Positions 35,760 to 45,764 of a stretch of 64,000 bases of DNA are shown here, piece by piece. Within the stretch, counting starts at the first letter, position 1. Every line of letters begins with the position of its first letter. Under the pieces are notes generated by a model, which saw only the letters and a program-made list of their open reading frames with translations, was not told the DNA's origin and made no database searches. Position numbers and translations under genes: made by a program. The stretch comes from Bog-473 sp963807775 (GTDB lineage Bacteria; Actinomycetota; Acidimicrobiia; Acidimicrobiales; RAAP-2): NCBI GenBank assembly GCA_963807775.1, contig CAWECY010000003.1, positions 585,039 through 649,038 on the forward strand. Direction: 5' to 3'.

Positions 35760-36158
35760 GTGCTCGGGCACCTCGGCGTCAACGTCCCTGATCTCGCTAC
35801 GGCCGCCGCCTACCACGGCGACCTGATGCCCCTGCTCGGATATGAGCCCTTCCTGACCACCGACGACACGGCAGCCTTCATGCCGTCGGGCGGCCGACGG
35901 GGGGCCTACTTCTTCCTCTACCCGGCCATGGAGGAGGGCGACGTCTCACGCCAGCGCCCGGGACTGCAGCACCTCGCCTTCATCGTGCCCACGCGGGCGG
36001 CGGTGCGGGACGTGCACGCTCACGTCGTCGGGGCTCAGAGCCAGGTGCTGCACCCCCCACAGGAGTGGCCGCAGTACCCACCGCCCTACTACGCCACGTT
36101 CTGGCTCGACCCCTTCGGCATCATGCTGGAGGCGGTGTGCCATCACGACCGCGACTGA
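35760..36158 (+). CDS. VOC-superfamily protein
   Basis: A 132-aa glyoxalase-fold protein: LGHLGVNVPDLATAAAYHGD at the start (first His ligand), LQHLAFIVPTRAAVRDVHAH in the second module, and YYATFWLDPFGIMLEAVCHH near the end with Glu as the likely last ligand. The GTG at 35760 is set by the -10 spacing and by alignment to VOC N-termini; longer upstream frames are antisense to DUF899. The reaction is unknown. Confidence 0.82.
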   Translation: MLGHLGVNVPDLATAAAYHGDLMPLLGYEPFLTTDDTAAFMPSGGRRGAYFFLYPAMEEGDVSRQRPGLQHLAFIVPTRAAVRDVHAHVVGAQSQVLHPPQEWPQYPPPYYATFWLDPFGIMLEAVCHHDRD

Positions 36159-36162
36159 CGCG

Positions 36163-37021
36163 TCAGGCCACCTGCTCCAGCGCCCGCTCGATCTCCACGT
36201 TGCCCGACACGTTGCGCACGCTGATGTCGGCCTTGCGCTCAGCGCCCGTCTTCGGGGGCTCGTCGCCCAGCGGGATGGCGGAGTCGACCCGGCCCGACAT
36301 GGTTTCCACGTCGACGTGTAGCTCGACCCCCTCGGTGACGCCGACCGCGACGTTCCCGGAGACCGACCGCACCCGCAGTACGCCCTCGCTCAGGGCGAGC
36401 ACCCGCACGTCGCCCGAGACGTTGACCACGGAGGCGCCCCGGGACAGCTCCCCGAGGCGGACGTGGCCCGAGGTGACCCGGATGTCGACCCGATCGACCG
36501 CCTCACCGATCTCGACGTCACCCGACGCCGCCGTGAACGTGGCTCGACCGGCCACCCGCGAGCAGCGGAGGCTGCCCGACGCCGTCGCCATACGCAGCTC
36601 GCCGCCCACCGAGCCCACGGTCACGTCGCCGCTCGCCGTCTTGGCCCTCACCCCGGACTCGACGTCGTCCGTCGTGACGTCGCCGCTCGCCGTGGTCAGG
36701 TCGGCCGCGCCGATGAGCCCGGTGACGTCGACGTCGGCTGATCCGGTGGTCACCGACACGTCGCTGCCCTCGGGCAGGTCGACCCGGACGCTGACCGCAT
36801 TGCGCCGCACGAAGCGCATCCCGTGCAGGCGGGATCTTGACGATCACCGTGCCGTTTCGGCACTCCACGGTCGCCTGCTCGACCCGCTCCTCGGCGCCAG
36901 GCGTCTCCGCCCGCACCGAGACCTCGGTCCGGTCCGTCTCCCGCGCCGAGATGGCCACCGACCCGACCTCGTTCTCGATGTGCAGGCGGACCGGCCGGGG
37001 CGTCTCGAAAGTGCGTTCCAT
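36163..37021 (-). CDS. DUF4097-like beta-repeat protein, one frame change
   Basis: A beta-helix-like protein built of repeats of the type TASGDVTTDDV, TASGDVTVGSV, TASGSLRCSRV, AASGDVEIGEA and NVSGDVRVLAL, characteristic of the DUF4097/adhesin-type repeat family. The N-terminal part (ERTFETPRPVRLHIENEVGS) is in a different frame; the switch lies near 36,825. ATG at 37021 is preceded by GAGAGGAGAG. No signal peptide or membrane helix is seen. It follows the ribbon-helix-helix gene by 14 bases and is probably co-regulated by it. Confidence 0.8.
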
Positions 37022-37035
37022 TGCTGTCTCTCCTC

Positions 37036-37519
37036 TCACGTGGTGCCGTAGCCGCGCAGGCGGGTGCCGCCGCGCTGGCTCTGGTTGCGTTGGGCCGCGC
37101 CGCGCTCAAGCGTGCGCACGATGAAGGTGTTGACCGAGACGCCCTGCTCGCCGGCGCCCTCCTCGACCCGGGCCTTCAGGCGCTCGGGCAGGCGCAGCGA
37201 GATGCGGGCCGACAGGTCGCGGTCGGCCTCGCCGTCGTCGTCGTCGCCCCCGCCCCGCCCCCGAGGTCAGCGACGATTCGTCGGCCACATAGGCCAGGTG
37301 CACGTCGTCACCGGTCACCCGGATCTCCACCCGCCCATCGGGCAGCTCGGACGACAGTTCCGCCGCCGTCTCCGAGAGCAGGTCCAGGACCCACCCCGGA
37401 ACCGACCGCGTCAGCACGCCGGCGATGCGCTCGGCCACCTCGGCCACGGTGTCGTCGCCGAGCTCGCCCACGGCCGCCACGTCCGCCCGCAGGCCTTCGA
37501 CGACCAGTGACATCCTCAT
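37036..37519 (-). CDS. ribbon-helix-helix (Arc/HicB-like) regulator, one frame change
   Basis: The N-terminal part (MRMSLVVEGLRADVAAVGEL) is alpha/beta and acidic, resembling HicB-type partner domains. After a frame change near 37,255, the C-terminus reads SARISLRLPERLKARVEEGA and EQGVSVNTFIVRTLERGAAQ, a clear ribbon-helix-helix DNA-binding domain. The ATG at 37519 lies six bases after CATAGT, and a 25-base palindrome covers the promoter. This indicates an autoregulated repressor, likely controlling the DUF4097-like gene too. No HicA-like toxin gene is adjacent. Confidence 0.82.
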
Positions 37520-37525
37520 AACGTC

Positions 37526-37555
37526 ACTATGACATCACTTTGATGTCATAGTCAA
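37526..37555 (-). promoter_or_regulatory. promoter and palindromic operator of the ribbon-helix-helix operon
   Basis: TTGACT at 37550-37555 and CATAGT at 37526-37531 with 18 bases between; six bases then the ATG. Arms CTATGACATC (37527-37536) and GATGTCATAG (37542-37551) form a perfect 10-base inverted repeat with a 5-base spacer, filling the space between the -35 and -10. Confidence 0.8.
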
Positions 37556-37935
37556 CCTCCACCCTCGCGGTGATGTCGCCAGAGCCCTCTGACCTGGGAC
37601 GATCCACGCCTGAGCAGGCCTAACGTGGCAGCTCCCGGCTCGAGCCAGAGCGCCCATGCGGGCCCGGGGATGGGTTGTTCGGGCCGCTGGTATCGCAAAG
37701 GGCCGGCATAGTGCGCGTCGAACTGCGCGCCTCCGAACACCCGCTCAGGGACCTCGTCGTCATACCAGGGAAACATTGCGGGCTCGGGGTCCGCCAAGGA
37801 CGCCGGTCGCGCCGGTGGCGGGTCGCTGCCCTCCTGCCTGCCGTCTCGGACCAGGCTGGTGGGCGCCCCCTGCGAGAACCAGCGGGCGTCGTGCCGCAGC
37901 CACGGGTCCTGGTACCAACCCTCCCGGGTGGTCAC
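37552..37935 (-). CDS. DUF2510-like N-terminal domain protein (127 aa)
   Basis: It starts MTTREGWYQDPWLRHDARWF, resembling the DUF2510 motif (GWYxDP ... RWW) common in actinobacterial membrane proteins. The rest is Pro-rich and lacks a membrane helix; it contains FPWYDDEVPERVFGG. GTG start at 37935. Function unknown. It lies between ilvC and the ribbon-helix-helix gene, overlapping the edge of the latter's promoter. Confidence 0.6.
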   Translation of the reverse strand: MTTREGWYQDPWLRHDARWFSQGAPTSLVRDGRQEGSDPPPARPASLADPEPAMFPWYDDEVPERVFGGAQFDAHYAGPLRYQRPEQPIPGPAWALWLEPGAATLGLLRRGSSQVRGLWRHHREGGG

Positions 37936-37955
37936 GGCCGGCCGGCCAACTGTCG

Positions 37956-38984
37956 TCAGCCCCCTGAGGCGTCCTGTACCCGGGTCTTGCCGGCCGAGAT
38001 GAACGGCATCATGGCCCGCAGCTCCTGCCCCACCGACTCGATCTGGTGGGCCTTGCCGGCCTCGCGCAGCGCCTCGAAGCGCGGCCGCCCCGCCTTGTTC
38101 TCGGCGATCCACTCCTCGGCGAAGGCGCCGCTGCGGATGTCGTCGAGGATGGTCTGCATCTCGGCCCGGACGGCGTCGTTGATCACGCGGGGGCCCCGGG
38201 TCAGGTCGCCGTACTCGGCCGTGTCCGAGATGGAGTAGCGCATGCCGGCGATGCCCTGCTCGTACATCAGGTCGACGATCAGCTTCAGCTCGTGCAGGCA
38301 CTCGAAGTAGGCCGACTCGGGCTGGTAGCCGGCGTTGACCAGCGTCTCGAAGCCGGCGGTCACCAGCGCGGTCAGTCCACCGCACAGGACCACCTGCTCG
38401 CCGAAGAGGTCCGTCTCGGTCTCCTCGTCGAAGGTGGTGTCGAGCACGCCGGCCCGGGTCGCGCCGATGGCGTGGGCGTAGGACAGCGCCAGGTCACGCG
38501 CCTTGCCGGTGGCGTCCTGGTGCACCGCGATCAGCGACGGGCACGCCGCCGCCCTCGGTGTAGGTCCGGCGGACCAGGTGGCCGGGCCCCTTGGGCGCCA
38601 CCATGGTCACGTCGACCCCGGGCGGCGGGACGATCTGCCCGAAGCGGATGTTGAACCCGTGGGCGAACATGAGCATGTCGCCGTCGTTGAGGTTGGGGCG
38701 CCACGAACTCGTCGTAGGCCGCCTTCTGCTCGGTGTCGGGCAGCAGGATCATGATCACGTCGGCCTCGGCGGCGGCGTCGGCCAGCGACAGCACGCGCAG
38801 CCCGGCCTCCTCGGCCTTGCGCCGGCTGCGTGCTCCCCTCGCGCAGCGCCACGCGGACGTCGACGCCCGACTCCATCAGGTTCTGCGCGTGGGCGTGCCC
38901 CTGCGAGCCGTAGCCCAGGATGGCGACCTTGCGGCCGGCGATCAGGGTGGGGTCGGCGTCGGATTCGTAGTACATCGTGGCCAT
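37956..38984 (-). CDS. ilvC: ketol-acid reductoisomerase, broken by three frame changes
   Basis: NADPH- and Mg-dependent isomeroreductase, second common step of Val/Ile synthesis. Readable parts: MYYESDADPTLIAGRKVAILGYGSQGHAHAQNL (given here only by its start, YYESDADPTL, and the motif GYGSQGHAHA), VIMILLPDTEQ, MFAHGFNIRFGQIVPPP, and the C-terminal knotted domain with LFGEQVVLCGG, PESAYFECLHELK and EYGDLTRGPRVI. Frame changes near 38,830, 38,700 and 38,540. Total length (about 343 codons) is right for class I IlvC, so single-base assembly errors are likely. Third gene of ilvB-ilvN-ilvC. Confidence 0.92.
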
Positions 38985-39085
38985 GGCGTCAGCTCTTTCT
39001 CGGTCTGTGTCGGTGTCGGTCTGTGTCGGTGTGGCTGCGTTCTGCGTGAACGGACTCGGTCCGATCGGGTCGGTTCGGTCCCGCC

Positions 39086-39623
39086 TCAGTGGCGTTCCAG
39101 CTTAGGCAGGGCCACCCGGCCCGTCCGTTGGAGCTCCACCAACGTGTACTGCTCGAGCAGCCCCTCGAAGTCGTCGATCTTCTCGGGCCGGCCGGCCAGC
39201 ATGACGGTCAGGCGGTCGGCGCCCACGCTGACCACCTCGCCGCCGAAGACGCCCACCAGCTGGATCACCTGCGAGCGCTCGGTCGGCCCCACGGCCACCG
39301 TCACCAGCACCAGCTCGCGCTCGACCGCCTCGGCCGGCGACAGCTCGCCGATGGACACGACGTTGACCAGCTTGTCCAGCTGCATGATCACCTGCTCCAG
39401 CGGGGCCGACTCCACGTCGACCACGATGGTGATGCGGCTGAAGTGCTCGTCCTCGTCGGTCGGCGCCACGGCCAGCGAGTAGATGTTGAAGCCGCGCCGG
39501 CTGAACAGCCCGGCCACCCGGGCCAGCACACCGGCCTTGTTCTCGACCAGCACCGAGAGGATGTGGTGGCGGGGCGCCGCGCCCCGGCCGCCCGGCCACG
39601 GCGGTCAGATGGGCCGGCGTCAT
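39086..39623 (-). CDS. ilvN: acetolactate synthase small subunit, one frame change
   Basis: Regulatory subunit carrying Val feedback inhibition. VLVENKAGVLARVAGLFSRR (ACT domain start), LVNVVSIGELSP and the C-terminal half ending RTGRVALPKLERH are intact. The N-terminal codons (MTPAHLTAVAG from ATG 39623) are in another frame, with the switch near 39,570. The ATG overlaps the probable ilvB stop (ATGA). Confidence 0.92.
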
Positions 39624-41362
39624 CGGGCGCGCCGGCTGGTCGGGGTGCACGACGATGTCGTCGTTGGAGGCACCGGCGGCCACCATCGGGAACACCTTCT
39701 CGAAGGCGTCGGTGCGGAAGTCGACCACCACCGGGCGGTCGTCGATGGAGTTGGCCTTCTCAATGGCCGGCCCCACGTCCTCGACGGCGTCTCGGCCCGG
39801 ATGCCCACGCACCCCATGGCCTCGGCCCACTTGACGTAGTCGGGCAGGTCGGGCGACAGGTACACCTCGGAGTAGCGCTCCCCGTAGAACATCTCCTGCC
39901 ACTGGCGCACCATGCCCAGATACGCGTTGTTCAAGATGGCGATCTTCACCGGGATCTGCTCCGAGCTCGCCGTCACCAGCTCCTGCGCCGTCATCTGGAA
40001 GCAGCCGTCGCCGTCGATGGCCCACACCGTGCGGTCCGGCCGCCCCACCTTGGCCCCGATGGCGGCGGGCACGGCGAAGCCCATGGTGCCGGCGCCGCCC
40101 GAGTTGACCCAGGTGTAGGGGTGCTCGAACTTCCAGTACTGCGAGGCCCACATCTGGTGCTGGCCCACGCCGGCCACGACGATGGTGTCCTCACCCGCCG
40201 CGTCACGCAGCTGCTCGACCACGTTCTGCGGCTTGATCGCCCCGCCGTCGTCCTCCGAGTAGTGCAGCGGGAAGCGCTCCTGCCACTCGCGGATCTGCGC
40301 CCACCACGGCGCCAGGTCCTGGACCACCGGCTGCCCACGCTCGCCGCGGGCGTCCATGCGCCGAGCAGCAGCTCCTCGATCACCAGCCGGCAGTCGCCGG
40401 CGATGCCCACGTCGGGCACGCGCACCTTGCCGAGCTCGGCCGGGTCGATGTCGACGTGGATCACCTTGGCCTCGGGCGCGAAGGCGCTAGATCTTGCCGG
40501 TGACCCGGTCGTCGAAGCGGGCCCCGAGGTTGATCAGCAGGTCGCTGCGCTGCATGGCCGTCACCGCGGTGTAGTGGCCGTGCATGCCCGGCATGCCCAG
40601 CGCCTGGGGGTGCGAGTCGGGGAAGGCGCCCCGGGCCATCAGCGTCGTGACGACGGGGATGCCGGTGCGGTCGGCCAGGGCCCGCAGCGCCTCGGCCGCC
40701 CGCGCCTTGAGCACGCCGCCGCCCACGTAGAGCACGGGCCGGTGCGCCGCGCGCGATCAGCTCGGCCGCCTGGCCCGACCAGCACCGGGTCGCCGAACGT
40801 CACCGGGTGGTAGCCCGGCAGGTCGAGCTCGTCGACCGACGACGGCCAGTACCACTCCATGGTGCGTTCGAGATGTCCTTGGGCAGGTCGATCAGCACCG
40901 GCCCCGGCCGCCCGGTGGTGGCGACGTGGAAGGCGGCGGCCACCACCCGGGGGATGTCGTCGACGTCCTTGATCAGCCAGTTGTGCTTGGTGATGCCCAT
41001 GGTGACGCCGGTGATGTCGCACTCCTGGAAGGCGTCGGTGCCGATGGCGCGGCGTCGCCACCTGGCCCGAGACCACGATCAGCGGCGTCGAGTCCATGTA
41101 GGCGTTGGCCAGCGGCGTCACGATGTTGGTCGCGCCGGGCCCGCTCGTCACCATGGCCACGCCCGGGCTTGCCCGTGACCATGGCGTAGCCCTCGGCCAT
41201 GTGGCCGGCGCCCTGCTCGTGGCGCACCAGGATGTGGCGGATGGACGAGTCGATGATCGGGTCGTAGACCGGCAGGATGGCGCCGCCGGGCAGGCCGAAC
41301 ATCACGTCGACGCCCTGCATCTCGAGGCTCTTGATGAGGGCCTGGGCCCCTGTCAGCTTCAT
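39620..41362 (-). CDS. ilvB: acetolactate synthase large subunit, broken by many frame changes
   Basis: Thiamine-diphosphate enzyme joining pyruvate to pyruvate or 2-ketobutyrate, first common step of Val/Ile synthesis. Parts in order: MKLTGAQALIKSLEMQGVD, FGLPGGAILPVYD, VTSGPGATNIVTPLANAYMD, GPVLIDLPKDI, LGARFDDRVTGK, HVDIDPAELGK, WASQYWKFEHPYTWVNSGG, and the ThDP motif IDGDGCFQMTAQEL ... ILNNAYLGMVRQWQEMFY. At least six frame changes. Full length (about 580 codons) is normal, so this is a real gene in a poorly resolved stretch. It is preceded by an Ile/Leu/Val leader peptide and attenuator. Confidence 0.92.
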
Positions 41363-41411
41363 CGTGCTCTCCCCTGTGTCTGTCGGCGTCGTCGAATCGG
41401 TCCGGAAATTG

Positions 41412-41437
41412 AAACGACCCCCCGGATCGGGAGGTCG
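41412..41437 (-). terminator. attenuator: intrinsic terminator upstream of ilvB
   Basis: Minus strand: CGACCTCCC, loop GATCC, GGGGGGTCG, then TTTC and an AT-rich stretch; nine pairs (one G-T). It lies between the leader peptide and ilvB. A strong 10-pair hairpin GACGGCGCGC / GCGCGCCGTC (41439-41470) directly precedes it and begins right at the leader stop codon. Confidence 0.78.
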
Positions 41438-41469
41438 AGACGGCGCGCGCTGCGATGTGGGCGCGCCGT

Positions 41470-41529
41470 CTACGTTACGAGTACCAGAATCTCGGGACGG
41501 CGGTGCGTGCCCTTGCATGAGGCGCTCAT
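41470..41529 (-). CDS. ilvB leader peptide (MSASCKGTHRRPEILVLVT)
   Basis: A 19-residue frame from ATG 41529 to TAG 41470 ending in Glu-Ile-Leu-Val-Leu-Val-Thr: five consecutive branched-chain residues. Its ATG overlaps the best -10 box (CACAAT, 41528-41533), so the start is uncertain: either another promoter is used or a missing base shifts the frame from the ATG at 41518. The Ile-Leu-Val-Leu-Val codons followed by a hairpin and terminator fit attenuation of ilvBNC. Confidence 0.7.
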   Translation of the reverse strand: MSASCKGTHRRPEILVLVT

Positions 41530-41556
41530 TGTGCCATGGCCGCCGCCCGCCGACAA
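41528..41556 (-). promoter_or_regulatory. promoter of the ilvB leader
   Basis: TTGTCG at 41551-41556, 17-base spacer, CACAAT at 41528-41533. The expected start site is near 41,521, inside the annotated leader peptide, which is the one inconsistency of this attenuator. Confidence 0.5.
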
Positions 41557-41631
41557 CCCCGGGCCCTCCCGGCGGCCTCCCGATCCGTCGCCGGGCCCAG
41601 ACGGCGTCCCGGGGACACCGCGTGCGGACGG

Positions 41632-43418
41632 TCAGATCGGCGACGGCGTGGCCATGCCCCCGCCGAGGAGGGCGGGGAGCGCCGTCGCCCGCATCCGCGC
41701 CAGCACCCGGTCCGTGACCGGCGACGGCGTCCGGGTGGACGCCGCCGTTGCCCTCGGCCTGCGCCCGCCACGCCGCGGCACGCCGCTCGCAGCACGTCGG
41801 GCTCGTCGAGTTGCACGCAGTCGAGGCGGTCGGTGTTCAGGTCGACCACGATCGTGTCGCCGTCCTCGACCAGCGCGATCGGCCCGCCGAGGATCGCCTC
41901 GGGGGCGACGTGGCCGATGACCAGGCCGACCGATCCGCCCGAGAACCGCGCGTCCGTCATCAGCGCGATCGTGATGTGCCGCTGGCGGCACAGGGCCGTG
42001 ATCCGCGAGGTGGGATCGAGCAGCTCGGGCATGCCCGGCGCGCCCCGGGGCCCCTCGTAGCGGATCACCACCATGTCGTTGTCCTCGAAGCTGTCGGGGT
42101 GCCGTTCGAGGGCCTCGATCAGGGAGCGCTCGCCGTTGAACACGCGGGCGCGGCCGGTGAAGACGCCGTCCTTCACACCGCCCTCGACGCCGGCGACCTT
42201 GAGGATCGCACCGCCCTCGGGCGCCAGGTTGCCGCGCAGCAGACGCAGTCCGCCGGTGTCCTTGAAGGGCTTCTCGACCGGGTAGATGACGTCCTGGTCC
42301 GGCGCCGGCGGGGCCAGCCGTCGCAGCTGCTCGGCCAGGGTCTCGCCCGTGCAGGTCATGGCGTCGCCGTCGAGGAAGCCGGCCTCGAGGAGCTCGTTCA
42401 CGATGACCTGCAGCCCGCCCTTGGCGTCCACGTCCACCATGGAGTAGTCACCGAACGGTCGCATGTTGACCAGCACCGGCAAGCGCCGGGCCAGCTGGTT
42501 GAAGTCGTCCTGGCTGAGCACGTCGTCCCACAGGTCGATGCCGGCGGCGCGGGCGATCTCGACGCTGTGCAGCAGCACGTTGGTGGAGCCGCCCATGGCG
42601 ATGGCGACCGTCAGGGCGTTGCGCAGCGACGCCGGCGTCACGATGTCGCGCGGCCGGATGCCCCGGCTCGTCATGGCGAGCAGGCAGTCGACCAACTGGT
42701 CGGGGAACTCGGTCAGCCGGCGCGGATCGTCCGACGGCGGGCGACACCATGTGCAGCGGTTCGAGGCCGAGCACGGCGATGAAGGTCTGCATCGTGTTGT
42801 AGGTGAACATGCCCCCGCAGCTGCCCTGGCCGGGGCAGGCGTGCAGCGCGAGCGGGCGCGGACCTCGGCGTCCTGGTCGGCCACCTGGAAGGCCGACACC
42901 AGGTCGATCCGGGCGCCCGTCTCCGGATCGATGCCCGGGCCTGATCGGGCCGTCGGAGAGGATGACCGCCGGCGTGTTGTTCTCGAGCACGGCGGCGACC
43001 GTCCCGACCGGGGGCTTGTCGCAGGCCACGACGGCGACCAGCCCGGCGACGCTGTTCGCCGCCAGGTGCACGTCGGCCACGTCGTGGACGAGCTCGCGGC
43101 CGACCAGGGAGAACCGCATCTGCGGCGTGCCGTTGAGCTGGCCGTCCGAGACACCGAGCGTGAACGCGGGCGGGATCAACCGGACCGCCAGGTCGTCCTC
43201 GGCGATGCGGCGGGACAGGGCGGCCTGGACGGCCTCGCACCTTCTGCGGGACGCCCAGGTAGCACTGGCTGTCTCCGAGGTTGCCGATCACCGCCCACAC
43301 CGGGTCGTGGATCTTGCGGACGTCCTCACCGAGGAAGGCGGCCGTGCCGACCCGCTGCACGTCGCGCCCGGGGTTGAGGGACACGAAGCGTGGCCACCGG
43401 CTCCGATTCGTTCTGCAC
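41632..43418 (-). CDS. ilvD: dihydroxy-acid dehydratase family (IlvD/Edd), divergent; frame changes
   Basis: Fe-S dehydratase of the IlvD/Edd family, expected to make 2-keto acids from dihydroxy acids. Cluster cysteines are seen in GDSQCYLGV, VVACDKPPVG and GQGSCGGMFTYNT; other motifs are LGVSDGQLNGTPQMRFSLV, IAMGGSTNVLLHSVEIA, VIRYEGPRGAPGMPELLDPT and LMTDARFSGGSVGLVIGHVAPEA. The N-terminal third is unlike standard IlvD, so substrate range may differ, but the position beside ilvBNC supports ilvD. Frame changes near 43,230, 42,930, 42,860, 42,750 and 41,790. GTG start at 43418, six bases after TAGTTT (leaderless). Confidence 0.82.
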
Positions 43419-43487
43419 GGAACCAAACTAGCGGCGGGACCGTCTTGATCCCGAGCGCCCGGCGGAACGACCGCGCCCGTGAACGCG

Positions 43488-45706
43488 TCAGGCGGTGCGG
43501 ACGGCAGGGGCGCCGGGCGTGACCTCCACGCCGATGGTCGGGATGGAGCGGTCCATCCAGCGCGGCATCCACCAGTTGACGGGCCCGAGCAACTCCATGA
43601 TCGAGGGGACGAGCACCATGCGCACCAGCGTGGCGTCGACCAGCACGGCCGTGGCCAGCCCGAGGCCGAAGACCTTGAGGATGTGCAGCGGGTCCTTGAT
43701 CACGAACGAGCCGAAGACGCAGAACATGATGGCGGCCGCCGCCGTGATGATGCGGCCGGTCAACGGCCAGCCCGTCGGCCACCGCCGTCGAGTTGTCGTG
43801 CGTGCGCAGCCACTCCTCGCGGATGCGTGACAGCAGGAACACCTCGTAGTCCATCGACAGGCCGAAGAGGACGACGAAGAGCGCCACGGGGATCCACGGG
43901 TCGATGGGACCCGTCTCGCCGATGCCGATGACGCTGCCCGCCCAGCCCCACTGGAACACCGCCACCATGACCCCGTAGGCGGCGCCGACGCTGAGCAGGT
44001 TCATGATCACCGCCTTGAGCGGCAGCACGAGCGAGCGGAAGACGACCATGAGCAGGAGGAACGACAGGACCAGCACGGCGCCGATCACGAGGAAGAGCCG
44101 GTGGCCGAGGAAGTTGGCGGCGTCGATGCTGCTGGCCGTCTCACCCGCCGACCTGCGCGTTCACGTCGGTTCCCGCCACGACCGGCGGGATCACGTCGTT
44201 GCGCAGGGTCTGCACCAGCTGTTGGGTCTGCGCCGACTGCGGCGACGTGGTCGGGTAGACGACGATCAGGCCGCCGGTGTCGGACGCGTTGAATTCGGGC
44301 GGGGTGACGAAGGCGATGCCGCTGCCGCTGGCCCGGGAGGCGCAGTGCCTGCTGCAGCCGCTCCACGGTGGCCCGGTCGCTCGGTCCGCGCATGTCGGCC
44401 GCGACGATCAAGCGGCCCGTTGAACCCGGGGCCGAACCCCTGGGCCAGCAGGTCGTAGGCCTGCCGCGTGGTCAGCGTGGTGGGGTCGTTGCCGGCGTCG
44501 GTGAAGGCGAGCCGCATGCTGAACAGCGGGAGGGCCAGCGCGACGAGGATGAGCACGGCGACCGTGCCGGTGAACCAGGCCCGCCGCTGCACGAAGCGGC
44601 TCCAGCGGTACCAGAACCCGTTCTCGGGCGGCGGCCCGCCGCTCTGCAGCAGGCCCGGCACGTGCAGCTTGTCGATGGCGTTGCCGGCGAACCCGAGCAT
44701 GGCCGGCAGCAGCGTCAGGGCGGCGAACAGCACCATGAGCACGGCGGCGATGCACGCCGTGGCCAGGCCGATCATGTAGGCCTGGCCGATGAGGTAGAGG
44801 CCGAACAGCGAGATCACGACGGTGCTGCCGGCGAAGAGGACCGAGCGCCCCGCCGTCATGTGCGCGGTCACGACGGCGTCGCGTGGTGCACGACCCTCGA
44901 AGATCCCCTGCCGGTAGCGGGTGACGATGAAGAGCGCGTAGTCGATGCCGACGCCGATGCCGATCATGGCCGCCATCTCCGGGCGAGAAGTTCGGCACGA
45001 CCAGGAGGTGGGTGAGCAGCTCCAGCAGGGCGATGCCGATGCCCAGCCCGGCCAGCGCGGTGATCACGGGCAGGCCCATGGCCACCACGGAGCCGAAGGC
45101 CAGCAGCATGATGAGGATGGCGGCGGTGATGCCGATGCCCTCGCTCGGCCCGGGCGCCGCCGTGACGGCGGCGGAGATCGGGCTGCCGCCGAGCTCGACC
45201 TGGAAGCCCGGGTGGGCGGCCGCCTGCGCGGTGGTGATGACCGTCTTGACGGCGCCCGTCGGGATGTCGGCCGTGTCGGTGGTGAACTGGACCTGGGCGA
45301 AGGCGATGTTGCCGTGCGGCGCGATCTGGTGGGCACCCGCCGGCGAGAACGGGCTCGTCACGCCCTGGCCACGTAGGGCAGGGGCCGCACGCTGGCCACC
45401 ACCTGGTCGATGGCCGCCTGGTTGTCGGCGGGATCGGCGTGGTCGTGTGGAAGACGACGTCGGCCGTGTCGCCCGCCTTGGACGGGGAAGCGCTGCCTGC
45501 AGGATGTTCGGCGCCTGCTGCGACGGCGTGTTGCCCGCCGTGAACTTGTTCTTGAAGTGCGTGCCCACCACCTGGGCGACGACCGTGATGCCGATGATGG
45601 CGACGATCCACAGCACCAGCACCGTCCGCCGGCGGTCGTAGCACGCGCCGGCGAGCCGGCCCAGGCCGGTCGGTCTGCCGGCGTCGGCCATGTCGGCCCC
45701 GCTCAC
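43488..45706 (-). CDS. MMPL-family (RND-type) membrane exporter, broken by frame changes
   Basis: Large membrane transporter of the MmpL/HpnN type. Twelve helices are expected; seen are VLVLWIVAIIGITVVAQVVG (helix 1), ILIMLLAFGSVVAMGLPVI, ALFIVTRYRQGIFEGR, VLFAGSTVVISLFGLYLIG, LVLSFLLLMVVFRSLVLPLK and LGLATAVLVDATLVRMVLVP. The conserved GIGVGIDYALF and GLSMDYEVFLLSRIREEW (proton-relay Asp-Tyr pairs) are present. At least five frame changes. Locus length fits one protein of about 740 aa. Divergent TetR gene upstream probably controls it. Substrate: lipid or drug. Confidence 0.88.
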
Positions 45707-45727
45707 GGTCGATTCCTGCCGTAAGAT

Positions 45728-45740
45728 TCATCACTGATGA
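45728..45740. promoter_or_regulatory. palindrome between the MMPL and TetR genes
   Basis: TCATCA, central C, TGATGA: a perfect 13-base inverted repeat in the 58-base divergent intergenic region. A probable TetR-type operator acting on both genes. Confidence 0.65.
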
Positions 45741-45764
45741 GTTGTAGCACAGAATTCCCCGCTG

